A stretch of DNA of 36,869 nucleotides, from contig JAFGIX010000082.1 in assembly GCA_016929395.1 (NCBI GenBank), forward strand, positions 1 through 36,869. Direction: 5' to 3'. Below are positions 29,045 to 36,814 of this stretch, piece after piece; position 1 is the stretch's first letter; each line of letters opens with the position of its first letter. The notes beneath the pieces were generated by a model. That model did not search any database. It worked only from the letters and a program-made list of their open reading frames with translations, and was not told the origin of the DNA. This DNA is from Candidatus Zymogenus saltonus (GTDB lineage Bacteria > Desulfobacterota > Zymogenia > Zymogenales > Zymogenaceae). A program made the position numbers and the translations under genes.

Positions 29045-30301
29045 ATGGCGAATAAATTGAAAAAGTCAAAGGTTATAAACGACTCCTCGGCAAACGGTGG
29101 GACGATGGACGTCGTGGACGTCAAGAACAACGCCATCGAAAACCTATTCCCCCACGTGACCGAGGAAGAGCGGACGACGGGCCTTCTGAGATACCGGAAG
29201 TTCTTCATCAAGAAAGAGACCGGGGATTTGGTTTATGCGAAGCTCTTCCTTGCCTATCTGTCGGTGGGGCCTGACTACTACCGCATAAAAGAGGGCACGG
29301 ACACCGACACCCAGGCGGACGCCGTGGGCTATACCGACTGGGCCGGGGCGGGAGAGCCTGTCGCCGCGCTAACATCCACATCCGGCAACACGACCCCTTT
29401 CGAGGTTACGTACGACAATCCCGACGGCGTCTATATCGGATCGAAAATCATCGTGCTTGACCGCGACACCGGCTCCGAGAAATATCTTAATGTGACCAAC
29501 GTGTCATGGGTCGATAACGTCGCCACGATAACAACGGATGAGGACTGCGGGGAGGCCCACGACATCAAGACCCAGGGCGCCGTAGAGGGAACGGTGGCCG
29601 AAAACTTTGACGTGGACGGCCTGACGCTCGTGATCTCAATCAACGGCGGGGCCGACCAGATAATAGACCTCGAAGATGACGGGCGGACGGCGGCCCAGGT
29701 GGTCGACCAGATCAACGCCCAGCTCGTCGGCGGGACGGCTTACGTCCACGACACCAACAAAGTGGGGATCGAGACGGATTACTACTACAGCGACAACTCG
29801 GTAAAGGTACAGTCCGACTCCACCGCCGACACGGTGCTCGGTCTGGACAACTCCATCCACTACGGCACAGACGGGACGGTGATCTCCACGGTCCTCGAGC
29901 TCGGGACGATTGCCGCCGCACACACGGCGCCCGTCAAGTCCTCGGCTCTGGGGACGATCGACGAGTCGGGCAATCCCATTCAGGATGATGATGTGGGGGC
30001 GGTCGTCGACGACTGGACGATAACGTTTACCGATGATTACGGAGCCTTCAGTTGTGTCGGCACGCTCAGCGGGACCCTGCCCCCCGGAGACATCAGCGCC
30101 GATTACTCTCCGGCAAATGAGGGAGGTAGCTATTTTACAATCCCAAGCGCTTTCTGGGGCGGGACCTGGGTCACCGGGGATACCCTGACATTCAGCACGA
30201 CCCCCTCATCAAAGGGCATCTGGATCGAGGAGATTGTCCTCGCTTTAAGCCCTGCGTATCCCAACAACCGGGTTGCAATCGCCCTGAGGGGAGGGAGTTA
30301 A
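29045..30301 (+). CDS. Tail structural protein with FliD/hook-like module
   Basis: 418 aa from ATG 29045, three bases after the previous stop codon. The N-terminus (NLFPHVTEEERTTGLLRYRK then FFIKKETGDLVYAKLFLAYL) is followed by beta modules. One of them (LTLVISINGGADQIIDLEDD, then TAAQVVDQINAQLVGGTAYV and SDSTADTVLGLDNS) matches a domain seen in flagellar hook-associated and phage tail-sheath/tube surface proteins. It is similar in layout to the inserts in the head-tail adaptor at 23862. Exact role unknown; no sheath-type C-terminus is visible. Confidence 0.62.
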   Translation: MANKLKKSKVINDSSANGGTMDVVDVKNNAIENLFPHVTEEERTTGLLRYRKFFIKKETGDLVYAKLFLAYLSVGPDYYRIKEGTDTDTQADAVGYTDWAGAGEPVAALTSTSGNTTPFEVTYDNPDGVYIGSKIIVLDRDTGSEKYLNVTNVSWVDNVATITTDEDCGEAHDIKTQGAVEGTVAENFDVDGLTLVISINGGADQIIDLEDDGRTAAQVVDQINAQLVGGTAYVHDTNKVGIETDYYYSDNSVKVQSDSTADTVLGLDNSIHYGTDGTVISTVLELGTIAAAHTAPVKSSALGTIDESGNPIQDDDVGAVVDDWTITFTDDYGAFSCVGTLSGTLPPGDISADYSPANEGGSYFTIPSAFWGGTWVTGDTLTFSTTPSSKGIWIEEIVLALSPAYPNNRVAIALRGGS

Positions 30302-30805
30302 TTGGCCGATGAGCTGGAAGCGCTTAAATTTAATCTGTCGAGCGGTAATAAAGAGCTTGAGCCGCTGGAGTTTCGGATCGGGGCGGGGGCCTCGCTCAAT
30401 GGACTGGAATTTCGGATCGGGGAGGAAGGGGGAGTCAGCGAATGGGATCTGTATATTTCGGCGAATGAACATGTCCTGACTTACGGCAGCGCTTTTGAGA
30501 AAACACTTCCCGCCGGGACGTATGAGCTGACCCCGACTGGCGGGGCGTGTGATGACAACGTTCCCGGCCCCCATTATTGGAGCTGGTACCTTCGGACATT
30601 AAGGGGGAGTTTGGGGGGTATTTATTCGATGGCCAACCCCTTTTCCGAGCAGGCCGATTCAGAGGAGACCGCTTACAATTCGGTGAAGGGACAGAAGCTT
30701 ATCTTTTCGTGGCCCGGCGGAGTATTCAAGATGTGGATACCCGCCGACGATCAAACCGATAACAATAGCGGCGGGTTAAACATCAATTTGAAGAAAGTGG
30801 CATGA
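30302..30805 (+). CDS. Tail-tip associated protein with LEFRIG repeats
   Basis: 167 aa from TTG 30302, directly after the previous stop, with GAGGGAG upstream. The N-terminus holds near repeats (LEALKFNLSSGNKELEPLEF and LNGLEFRIGEEG). The rest is beta-rich with aromatic residues (VPGPHYWSWYLRTLRGSLGG), possibly a jelly-roll or carbohydrate-binding fold. It overlaps the large hub gene by four bases. Role inferred from position: baseplate or fibre subunit. Confidence 0.58.
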   Translation: MADELEALKFNLSSGNKELEPLEFRIGAGASLNGLEFRIGEEGGVSEWDLYISANEHVLTYGSAFEKTLPAGTYELTPTGGACDDNVPGPHYWSWYLRTLRGSLGGIYSMANPFSEQADSEETAYNSVKGQKLIFSWPGGVFKMWIPADDQTDNNSGGLNINLKKVA

Positions 30806-33800
30806 GCTTTTTTTTAAAAGAGGGCTTCCATCTGGACGGCGCCTTCCAGGCTGGCATTGACACCGAAACGGCCGGAAATGGAGTCGTCTATCAGGAAAAT
30901 AATTACTGCTACCTTGAAACCGGCAATGACGCCGGCGGCGCGGTAATAAAGTCCGCCGAGTCCCTCACCGCCGCTGAATTTCTCAAAACCCCGTTAAAAA
31001 TCACATACGGCTACGAACTGCTCTCGCTTAACGACGGCGACTCTTTGCATTTCATGTTTTCTTTTGCCGAAAATCAAACCGGAATTGACAATTATAATAC
31101 GCGCATATTGCAGTTGTGGGTAACCAGAAGTGGAGCCAATTACTACGAGAGGTGGGTTTTTTGGAATTCGGGGGGAACGGCCTATTATTGGGAGGGAGGG
31201 GTTGGCTGGAACGCCGCAATAAAAAGCGTCAGGAGTATAAGCCTTGCCACTCCATACACGCTTGAAATCGTTTGGCATCCCGACACGCAAACGTTTACCT
31301 TCACAAACGACAACGGAGATACCGCCACCACCACCGCTATTCTTTCACCGACCGACAACGTCTGGTGGATGATTGGGGACGTCTTAACGGGCAACTATTA
31401 TGGTCAGCTGAAGTTAGACTATATCGAAGTCATCGACAGATCCGTCAGCGACGAGTGGATTCTGCGGAACTCCCTCGTGACGGATACAGCCTTCGTCAAC
31501 AACTTCGACGGGTCGTTTTCCATCTTCAGAAACTCGCTCCTTGAGGGGGTCTCCGAAGAATGGACGTTCAAAAACGACCTCCTTGAGTATGGCCCGGTAA
31601 AGCAGGAATGGACGTTACGAAACAACATAGGAAGCCAGCCCCCGACCTGTTTCACCCCCGAAACCAACATTTACCTCGACGGAAAGGACATCACGGGCAA
31701 GGTCGAAAGCTGGGAGATTGCCTACGAGAGCTACACGAAGACGCTGAAGATCGAGCTCCGGGAGAAGGACTTCCTCAAGGACAAGGGACCGTTGAGACCC
31801 GGGGAGGACGGCTTTGACGAGACGAGGATAGAGGTTGTCGTCAACGGGGATTCCCTCGGCAATTTCTACTGGGAGTCGGCCGGGGAGCAGGTGTCGGACG
31901 GGTACGGGGCGGACATCGAGGGGAGAAGCTACACCGCCTACCTCGACAGGCCTTACACGGAGAATATCAACACCCTCTACACCGAGGATGTTCTGAAGAA
32001 AACACTCATCGAATCCCTCGCCTCGCCCATCAACGTAATATACAACATCATCGATACGACCATTCCGGGAAACACCTACTCGGTGAAGGACAAGAGCCGG
32101 ATCGCAATCGTCAAGGAGATCGCGGAGGCGGGCGGGGGGGACGTTTTCACGGACGCGGACGACAACCTGATAATCGGCTACAAAAAGGAGACTGACCCTG
32201 TACTGTCTCTGGATTCCGGCATGATTATCGACCCCACCAACTCGATGATTATACCCACGAGGGAAAATGAGGTGGAGGTCACCGGATACTCCGACGAGGA
32301 GGACTCCGGGCTGTGGCCGTATATAATGCTCACGGCGTCAAAGTACCTTCTGGAGTCGAACGGCGTCGACAGCCTTTTACTTACCGCATATTGTTACCGG
32401 CCGGGGAGAATACCGGAGGACACGGAGGTTGTCGAGCACGAATCGGCCAATCCATCCGACCCGCACAAGATCAGCGTCTCGAAGACGATTAAAAAGGTGA
32501 CGGGCGTACGGAAGGATGAGGGGGGATCTCCGGGAAACAAGATCGCGGGGCCGTATACCTTCGAGGGGAGCCAGATCACCACCACGGGCGAGATGCTGGA
32601 TCTTCCGCACCTTGTGAGCTACGAGGGGGGCGAGACCTGCTCGTTTTCCGCGGAGGGCGGGGGGAGCCTCGATGATAGCGAGGTTCTGATCGAAAACGCC
32701 AGGGCCGTAAACACGTTAAGGGCCTCGGCGGGAGGGGGAGGCGAGATCACCGTAACGGCGACCTACAGGGGCATGGAGGCTATCTGCGTGATAACCCTCG
32801 ACGACCCGATGATCGACGGGATTTCCGCCTCGGCCAAGGATTCCGATCTCGCAACTGGGGATAAAACTACGATCACCGCCAGGGCGTGGGACCCGCACGG
32901 CAGCTCCGTCCCGGACGGAACGATAATCTACTTCGAGGTCTTCGAGGGAACGGGAGCCCTGTCCGCATCTTCGGCTCCGACCACCACCTCCGAGATAACC
33001 GAAGAGGTCACCTCCCAAAATCAGGTGACGCTATCGGTGAATCACGAGATCGATTCCCTGACCTCCATTTATCGGCTTGTCGACGGCGAGCCTTACACCG
33101 GGGTGAATTACGCCGACTACGTGAAGGAGATAAGCGGGAACACCATAACCCTGAACCAGGTTTTGAGCGATAAAGTCCAGAGCAAGTGCCAGGTGATTTA
33201 CGAGTCGGGCGGGACGGCTCAGGTTGAATTTACCGCCCCGGCCACGGGCTCCGAGGTGAACTGCATAAGGTGCTCTGTCGGCGCCGAGGACTGTATCGTA
33301 GAGATAAACGTCAACATCGAAAGCTCCGGGTCAACGGCCTCGACAACCGGCACCGGGATGACAGGGCCGTGGCAACCTCTGACGTTCAGCGGGTCGTTTA
33401 CAGGGAGAGAGGGGCACGAAACCTACGAGGACATAAAAAGAATCGTCAAAAAGGACGGCTACTCGATAGAGGTCAAGACGGACGAGGCGGTTATCTCCGA
33501 TGGGGCCGAGTATATCCAGGGGATAAGGGTCGTCAACAGCCTGGCGTCGCTGTATACGCTCGTGATATGCACCGTCGTGGCGAAAAAGGACGATATAGCT
33601 ATTCTCAGATACAACCCCCTCACGGGTGAAACGCAGGGTTACGGAGACGTGTACGACAAGGACACCGGGGAGAAAATACCGGGCCTTACCGTCTACATCA
33701 ACTGGGCGGGGGACGGAAATTTTACCCTCGGAAATTACGACTTTGCAAAGGCGGGATACGAGAAGTGCGTTACGGGTCAAAAAGATAGTAAAGAAAATAT

Positions 33801-34038
33801 GGGCAAGTTTTTCTTTTACAAGGGCATATTGGACCAGGACGTGGTTTTCTATTTCAAGGGGAGCGCCCGGGTGGGGGGGGCGCTGAAGAGCTACGACGAG
33901 AAGGCGATAAAGAGGCTCACCATGCCTGCGGCCGGGGCCGTCGACGGGTCGGTCTACCGCTATTACGAGGTCGCCTATAACGCCACCGTCAAGTACCGTT
34001 ACAAAAGCAATAAGTTAAGGACGACATCCGCAATATGA
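30802..34038 (+). CDS. Large tail-tip / baseplate hub protein with lectin and Ig-like parts
   Basis: 1078 aa from ATG 30802. Residues 1-205 resemble a LamG/concanavalin fold (TPYTLEIVWHPDTQTFTFTN, DYIEVIDRS). Three EWxxxN repeats follow (DEWILRNSL, EEWTFKNDL, QEWTLRNNI). A hub-like part starts near 285 (TNIYLDGKDITGKVESWEIA, then KTLKIELREKDFL). Around 640-740 an invasin-type Big_1-like segment appears (ISASAKDSDLATGDKTTITA then VPDGTIIYFEVFEGTGALSA). A C-terminal segment (ETQGYGDVYDKDTGEKIPGL) reads as a carboxypeptidase-regulatory-like beta domain. Probably the central receptor-binding or hub protein; boundaries are by eye. Confidence 0.7.
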   Translation: MSFFLKEGFHLDGAFQAGIDTETAGNGVVYQENNYCYLETGNDAGGAVIKSAESLTAAEFLKTPLKITYGYELLSLNDGDSLHFMFSFAENQTGIDNYNTRILQLWVTRSGANYYERWVFWNSGGTAYYWEGGVGWNAAIKSVRSISLATPYTLEIVWHPDTQTFTFTNDNGDTATTTAILSPTDNVWWMIGDVLTGNYYGQLKLDYIEVIDRSVSDEWILRNSLVTDTAFVNNFDGSFSIFRNSLLEGVSEEWTFKNDLLEYGPVKQEWTLRNNIGSQPPTCFTPETNIYLDGKDITGKVESWEIAYESYTKTLKIELREKDFLKDKGPLRPGEDGFDETRIEVVVNGDSLGNFYWESAGEQVSDGYGADIEGRSYTAYLDRPYTENINTLYTEDVLKKTLIESLASPINVIYNIIDTTIPGNTYSVKDKSRIAIVKEIAEAGGGDVFTDADDNLIIGYKKETDPVLSLDSGMIIDPTNSMIIPTRENEVEVTGYSDEEDSGLWPYIMLTASKYLLESNGVDSLLLTAYCYRPGRIPEDTEVVEHESANPSDPHKISVSKTIKKVTGVRKDEGGSPGNKIAGPYTFEGSQITTTGEMLDLPHLVSYEGGETCSFSAEGGGSLDDSEVLIENARAVNTLRASAGGGGEITVTATYRGMEAICVITLDDPMIDGISASAKDSDLATGDKTTITARAWDPHGSSVPDGTIIYFEVFEGTGALSASSAPTTTSEITEEVTSQNQVTLSVNHEIDSLTSIYRLVDGEPYTGVNYADYVKEISGNTITLNQVLSDKVQSKCQVIYESGGTAQVEFTAPATGSEVNCIRCSVGAEDCIVEINVNIESSGSTASTTGTGMTGPWQPLTFSGSFTGREGHETYEDIKRIVKKDGYSIEVKTDEAVISDGAEYIQGIRVVNSLASLYTLVICTVVAKKDDIAILRYNPLTGETQGYGDVYDKDTGEKIPGLTVYINWAGDGNFTLGNYDFAKAGYEKCVTGQKDSKENMGKFFFYKGILDQDVVFYFKGSARVGGALKSYDEKAIKRLTMPAAGAVDGSVYRYYEVAYNATVKYRYKSNKLRTTSAI

Positions 34039-34370
34039 GCGTTTATGTTATATGTAGTTACGGGGAGGGGGGTAGGCCGATGTCCCCGGTCAGCGGCTCC
34101 CTGATACTCAGCGAGGCGGAGGCCATCGAGAGGGGATATTACGAGCTCAACGAGGTTTGGAAGATACAGCGCCAGCACAGATTTAAGATTCACTATCCTG
34201 CCGACGGCTATAGACTGATAAGGGGGGTGTGGGTCAACGTAAGGTGTCCCGAGATCAGCCTTGACCGCGAGAACGTGTACGTGGACGACGTGAGTTTCGG
34301 AAGCGACGGTCCGGCGGTGCTGGTTGACCTGACGTGCATAAAATTTGAGGACGGAGAAATTGAAGCCTAA
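34035..34370 (+). CDS. Hypothetical tail-associated protein
   Basis: 111 aa from ATG 34035, overlapping the hub stop by ATGA. Beta/alpha sequence (SGSLILSEAEAIERGYYELN, then RLIRGVWVNVRCPEISLDRE and PAVLVDLTCIKFEDGEIEA). It is part of the late tail cluster and is followed by a small overlapping gene. No family recognised. Confidence 0.62.
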   Translation: MSVYVICSYGEGGRPMSPVSGSLILSEAEAIERGYYELNEVWKIQRQHRFKIHYPADGYRLIRGVWVNVRCPEISLDRENVYVDDVSFGSDGPAVLVDLTCIKFEDGEIEA

Positions 34371-34626
34371 TCAATTCTTAAAGGGCGTCTTGAAGCGCGC
34401 CGTTATAAACAACGATGAAACCGGGGAGATTATCGGGAGCAACGACTACGGGAAGTACCTGGTGCGTCTTGACAGCGGGACGACGAAGTGGGTGTATTCG
34501 CAGGTCGCCGTCTCGGTGGGGGACAGGGTGAGGCTGGGCCTGAAGGACGGCGACATCAACAAGTCGGAGATCACGGGGAAAACGTTCGGGATAAAGAGCG
34601 ATGACCCTCTTGTCGTGAGGAGGTGA
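34360..34626 (+). CDS. Small beta-barrel-like tail protein
   Basis: Start chosen at TTG 34360 (GAGG nine bases before), 88 aa; TTG 34345 would add five residues. GEIIGSNDYGKYLVRLDSGT, then YSQVAVSVGDRVRLGLKDGD reads as an OB- or SH3-like barrel. Overlaps the previous gene by 11 bases. Such small barrels occur near baseplate spike or hub proteins; role unproven. Confidence 0.6.
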   Translation: MKPNQFLKGVLKRAVINNDETGEIIGSNDYGKYLVRLDSGTTKWVYSQVAVSVGDRVRLGLKDGDINKSEITGKTFGIKSDDPLVVRR

Positions 34627-34634
34627 GGTGAGCC

Positions 34635-34859
34635 ATGACAAAGAACCAAAACGGCAACGGCAGCATAAAATCGGCGGAGTTTCGGGGGATGATGCTGGAG
34701 AGAACCGAGATCATCTTAAAGGATATCGAGTCGCTCCGCGAGACGGTTACCGACCACACAAAAACCATCGAACAGCTGAAGATCAAGGCGTCCCTCTGGG
34801 GCTTTCTGGCCGGATCGATACCCTCATTGGTAACGGCGTTAATACTTCTTTTTAGGTGA
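34635..34859 (+). CDS. XhlA-like holin or holin partner
   Basis: 74 aa from ATG 34635 (GGAGGTGAGGTGAGCC upstream). A coiled-coil N-terminus (LKDIESLRETVTDHTKTIEQ) is followed by one C-terminal membrane segment (LWGFLAGSIPSLVTALILLF). This layout matches XhlA-type haemolysin/holin proteins that act with an endolysin, which is encoded next. It probably times membrane permeabilisation. Confidence 0.75.
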   Translation: MTKNQNGNGSIKSAEFRGMMLERTEIILKDIESLRETVTDHTKTIEQLKIKASLWGFLAGSIPSLVTALILLFR

Positions 34860-34863
34860 TACC

Positions 34864-35349
34864 ATGGAATTGATGACAGCTAAAGATTGGGAAAATATCA
34901 AATATTTTTCTCCTGAAGAAAGGTGGGGCGATCCTCACAAGATGGAGCGGGAACTGATATTTCTCCTCGATGACCTTCGGGACATTTTTGAGTGTCCTTT
35001 CGTGATTCACTGCGGACTCGACCTTTACGGCCACAGTAAGGATTCCCGACATCACGTTCCGGTTAAAGACAGCGATGGCAATATTCTTTACCATTATGCG
35101 GATGCGGCGGATTTCCATATCGTTGGTATCGATTACAAAGACGCTGTGGATTTGATGACCGCTTTTATCGGCCCGCCACCCGGAGGGCTTGCGGTTGCAA
35201 ATAAAATTGGTCTCGGAATCTACCCTCACTGGTATGGCCCTGGATTTCATCTTGATACAAGAGGATCGAGGGCGAGATGGGGAGCGGTGGACAGAGGCGG
35301 TAAACAGGTATATGTGAGTTTCAAAGAGGCGTATGAGGCAATAAAGTAA
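34864..35349 (+). CDS. Endolysin, peptidase M15 family
   Basis: 161 aa from ATG 34864. The zinc site is seen in YHYADAADFHIVGID (His77, Asp83) and GPGFHLDTRGSRARW (His129), with SRHHVPVKDSDGN at 61-73, as in M15 (DD- or LD-endopeptidase) endolysins of the M15_3 type. There is no signal peptide, so it should need a holin to cross the membrane. It cuts peptide bonds in peptidoglycan. The flanking holin-like and small membrane genes fit a lysis cassette. Confidence 0.9.
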   Translation: MELMTAKDWENIKYFSPEERWGDPHKMERELIFLLDDLRDIFECPFVIHCGLDLYGHSKDSRHHVPVKDSDGNILYHYADAADFHIVGIDYKDAVDLMTAFIGPPPGGLAVANKIGLGIYPHWYGPGFHLDTRGSRARWGAVDRGGKQVYVSFKEAYEAIK

Positions 35350-35370
35350 ACCCGAACAAAGGAGTAAATT

Positions 35371-35541
35371 ATGACTTTAGCGAAATCAATTTTAATCACC
35401 CTGGCCGGAGTGGCGCCCGTAACTATATCCTCGCTGGCGTTTGGCGGATGGGGAACCTTTATAGTTGGGTTTCTTGTCTCGTGTTTTATAGGGGCGGGTT
35501 GTTATTTCCTGCCTATTTGGTGGCAAAAGATTTTTGGATAA
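35371..35541 (+). CDS. Small two-TM membrane protein, holin-like
   Basis: 56 aa from ATG 35371 behind AAAGGAG. Two hydrophobic segments (LAKSILITLAGVAPVTISSL and GTFIVGFLVSCFIGAGCYFL) are joined by a short Gly-rich turn. A tiny two-TM protein right after the endolysin is a good candidate for a pinholin or antiholin, but no family is recognised. Confidence 0.62.
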   Translation: MTLAKSILITLAGVAPVTISSLAFGGWGTFIVGFLVSCFIGAGCYFLPIWWQKIFG

Positions 35542-35545
35542 GAAT

Positions 35546-35608
35546 ATGGACAAGTGGGACATTAGGGTTAATCCCCGAACTTCGGAGGGGCGGGGCCGGA
35601 GAAAATAG
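35546..35608 (+). CDS. Possible 20-aa peptide
   Basis: ATG 35546 opens 20 residues (MDKWDIRVNPRTSEGRGRRK) ending TAG. There is no strong binding site (GGATAAGA only). It is recorded because it fills the start of a gene-free gap between lysis genes; likely not functional as a protein on its own. Confidence 0.2.
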   Translation: MDKWDIRVNPRTSEGRGRRK

Positions 35609-35610
35609 AT

Positions 35611-35679
35611 ATGTATACAGAAAAGCAAAAAAAAGATAAAAAAAAGAGTACAAAGAAAAATAAGAAAATTAAGGAGTAA
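35611..35679 (+). CDS. Possible 22-aa lysine-rich peptide
   Basis: ATG 35611, with GGAG nine bases upstream, opens a 22-residue frame that is mostly lysine (MYTEKQKKDKKKSTKKNKKI). It lies just before the structured RNA at 35691. The A-rich DNA could equally be an unpaired spacer or a protein-binding stretch. Confidence 0.25.
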   Translation: MYTEKQKKDKKKSTKKNKKIKE

Positions 35680-35690
35680 AGAAATAGGGG

Positions 35691-35853
35691 ACGCTGTTAG
35701 CAAATACCAAAATTATGGGTAAGAACAAGTGGGTGCGGCCAGCGGGTGCTGGACACTGTTAGAGCGGTATTTAACCGCCACTTGTGGATTAACAGCGTAT
35801 GACGTGTTTGGTGCATGGGACACGTCAAACAGTCGCAAGGGACGGGAGGCGAC
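35691..35853 (+). ncRNA. Multi-helix structured RNA in lysis region
   Basis: The largest gene-free gap (35542-35872) holds several perfect helices. ACGCTGTTA 35691-35699 pairs with TAACAGCGT 35790-35798 (9 bp). Nested inside are ACAAGTGG 35725-35732 with CCACTTGT 35778-35785 (8 bp), CCAGC/GCTGG 35739-35743 and 35748-35752 (loop GGGT), and GCGGT/ACCGC 35764-35768 and 35774-35778. Next come TGACGTGT/ACACGTCA 35800-35807 and 35820-35827 (8 bp) and GTCGC/GCGAC 35832-35836 and 35849-35853. CTGTTA also occurs at 35756-35761 and could compete for TAACAG. The RNA ends just before the AAGGAG of the next gene. No ORF is credible. Family unknown. Confidence 0.6.
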
Positions 35854-35872
35854 AAAGTAAAGGAGTAAATTA

Positions 35873-36139
35873 ATGTGGTCTAATGTAGGTGGTCGGAAGT
35901 TTACGGCATTTATCATTGTAGTAGCAGTTTACGTATTCTTTGGGATTCGGTCTATGAATTTTGCTATTGAGTCGTTTCCCTATCTTATATTTCTTTGCGT
36001 TGCTTTTTTCACAGCCAATGCTGGCAAAGACCTGATCATGGAGAAATTGAAAAATGGCAAAGCTGAAACGTATCGGCCTGATAGGGTGGGTAATCCTGAC
36101 AGGATTTCTCCTCCTGATGGTGTGGGTGAGGGGGAATAA
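35873..36139 (+). CDS. Two-TM membrane protein, holin-like
   Basis: 88 aa from ATG 35873 (AAAGGAG upstream), just after the structured RNA. Two membrane segments (FTAFIIVVAVYVFFGI and FPYLIFLCVAFFTAN) are followed by a charged tail (GKDLIMEKLKNGKAETYRPD). A GGRKF start and an N-A-G-K after the second helix occur in several phage holin-like proteins. Its end overlaps the next gene by 86 bases. Confidence 0.65.
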   Translation: MWSNVGGRKFTAFIIVVAVYVFFGIRSMNFAIESFPYLIFLCVAFFTANAGKDLIMEKLKNGKAETYRPDRVGNPDRISPPDGVGEGE

Positions 36140-36293
36140 AATCAACAGGCTGGAAAATGAACTTCTGCTCGAAAAAGTCAACGAGGGACAGAAGCAGATA
36201 ATTATCGAGTATATCCCCACAAAGATTAAGGAGATTGCCCCCGATGCGCCCGCAAAGGCTGAACTCGGAGACAAACTGTATGGAGGGAAGTAA
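36054..36293 (+). CDS. Inner-membrane spanin-like protein (i-spanin candidate)
   Basis: 79 aa from ATG 36054, nested in the end of the previous gene. An N-terminal membrane anchor (IGLIGWVILTGFLLLMVWV) with basic residues before it is followed by a periplasmic coiled coil (NKINRLENELLLEKVNEGQK). This is the layout of Rz-type i-spanins. The next gene, touching its stop, encodes a lipoprotein, as in Rz/Rz1 pairs. Function inferred from layout and position. Confidence 0.68.
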   Translation: MAKLKRIGLIGWVILTGFLLLMVWVRGNKINRLENELLLEKVNEGQKQIIIEYIPTKIKEIAPDAPAKAELGDKLYGGK

Positions 36294-36682
36294 TGAAAAA
36301 AATCATACTTTTAATTGTGGTCGTACTCGCGCTCGGTGGATGCGCCACCACCTCCCGACTTGTACATCTAAAGGCCCAGCCCCCCGTGGCTTCGCTCTTC
36401 CCAAATGAAGAGGACATCGCAAAGGTAATAGAGGAGATCAAAGCGAAACCGGCTACCTCCACTGGCGCCGTGAAGTGGAATCAGAAAACAGGAAAGTACG
36501 AAGTCACCCCCGAAGCGTGGGAGAAGGTGCTGAACGATAAGATTTATCTCATGGCGCTGAAGAAGAAGATAGAGGCGTTCGCAGAGAAATATGATCCTGA
36601 GACGTTGGGCGACGCATGGCGAAAAGACCTCGGGACATCGGTCATAACGATACTGTTGATGCTGGGAATTATGGTGTATTGA
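36293..36682 (+). CDS. Lipoprotein spanin with C-terminal hydrophobic segment
   Basis: 129 aa from ATG 36293, start touching the previous stop. The lipobox LALGGC (Cys17) follows a basic-hydrophobic signal, so the mature protein is a lipoprotein, probably in the outer membrane. The chain is helical through the middle (PNEEDIAKVIEEIKAKPATS, then KKKIEAFAEKYDP) and ends in VITILLMLGIMVY, a second hydrophobic stretch. N-terminal lipid and C-terminal membrane segment in about 130 residues is the layout of the single-protein (u-)spanin of phage T1. The i-spanin-like gene before it argues for a normal two-part spanin, so the C-terminal segment needs explaining. Confidence 0.72.
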   Translation: MKKIILLIVVVLALGGCATTSRLVHLKAQPPVASLFPNEEDIAKVIEEIKAKPATSTGAVKWNQKTGKYEVTPEAWEKVLNDKIYLMALKKKIEAFAEKYDPETLGDAWRKDLGTSVITILLMLGIMVY

Positions 36683-36687
36683 AAAAC

Positions 36688-36708
36688 GTGGAATAAGCTG
36701 TGGAATAA
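36688..36708 (+). repeat. Direct repeat GTGGAATAA next to the attachment site
   Basis: GTGGAATAA occurs at 36688-36696 and again at 36700-36708, 12 bp apart, about 110 bp from the tRNA-derived core. Paired short direct repeats flanking a phage core are typical integrase arm-type binding sites. Assignment is by position only. Confidence 0.4.
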
Positions 36709-36709
36709 A

Positions 36710-36745
36710 GGGGGGTAAAACGGGGTATTTTGGGGGTTTTTCGGG
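36710..36745 (+). repeat. Four G-runs with equal 6-base loops (G-quadruplex motif)
   Basis: Runs of 6, 4, 5 and 3 G at 36710-36715, 36722-36725, 36732-36736 and 36743-36745 are separated by loops of exactly six bases (TAAAAC, TATTTT, TTTTTC). This meets the usual pattern for a four-strand G-quadruplex on the + strand, in DNA or RNA. It sits between the last gene and the attachment core. The rest of 36683-36814 shows no gene. Confidence 0.55.
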
Positions 36746-36814
36746 TAGTTTTCTATCAATGAAATCGGGCATTTAGCTAATGATTGCGGGGGGTTGGATG
36801 TTTTGATTTCTCAT

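Noticed and set aside
29045-30301. Tail sheath protein (contractile tail)
   Set aside because: Only the surface-type module resembles sheath proteins; there is no sheath C-terminal core, and the tube/chaperone/tape measure order is that of a siphovirus.
35448-35639. 63-aa + strand frame overlapping the small two-TM gene
   Set aside because: Off-frame relative to the gene at 35371, which has a proper binding site and clear membrane helices.
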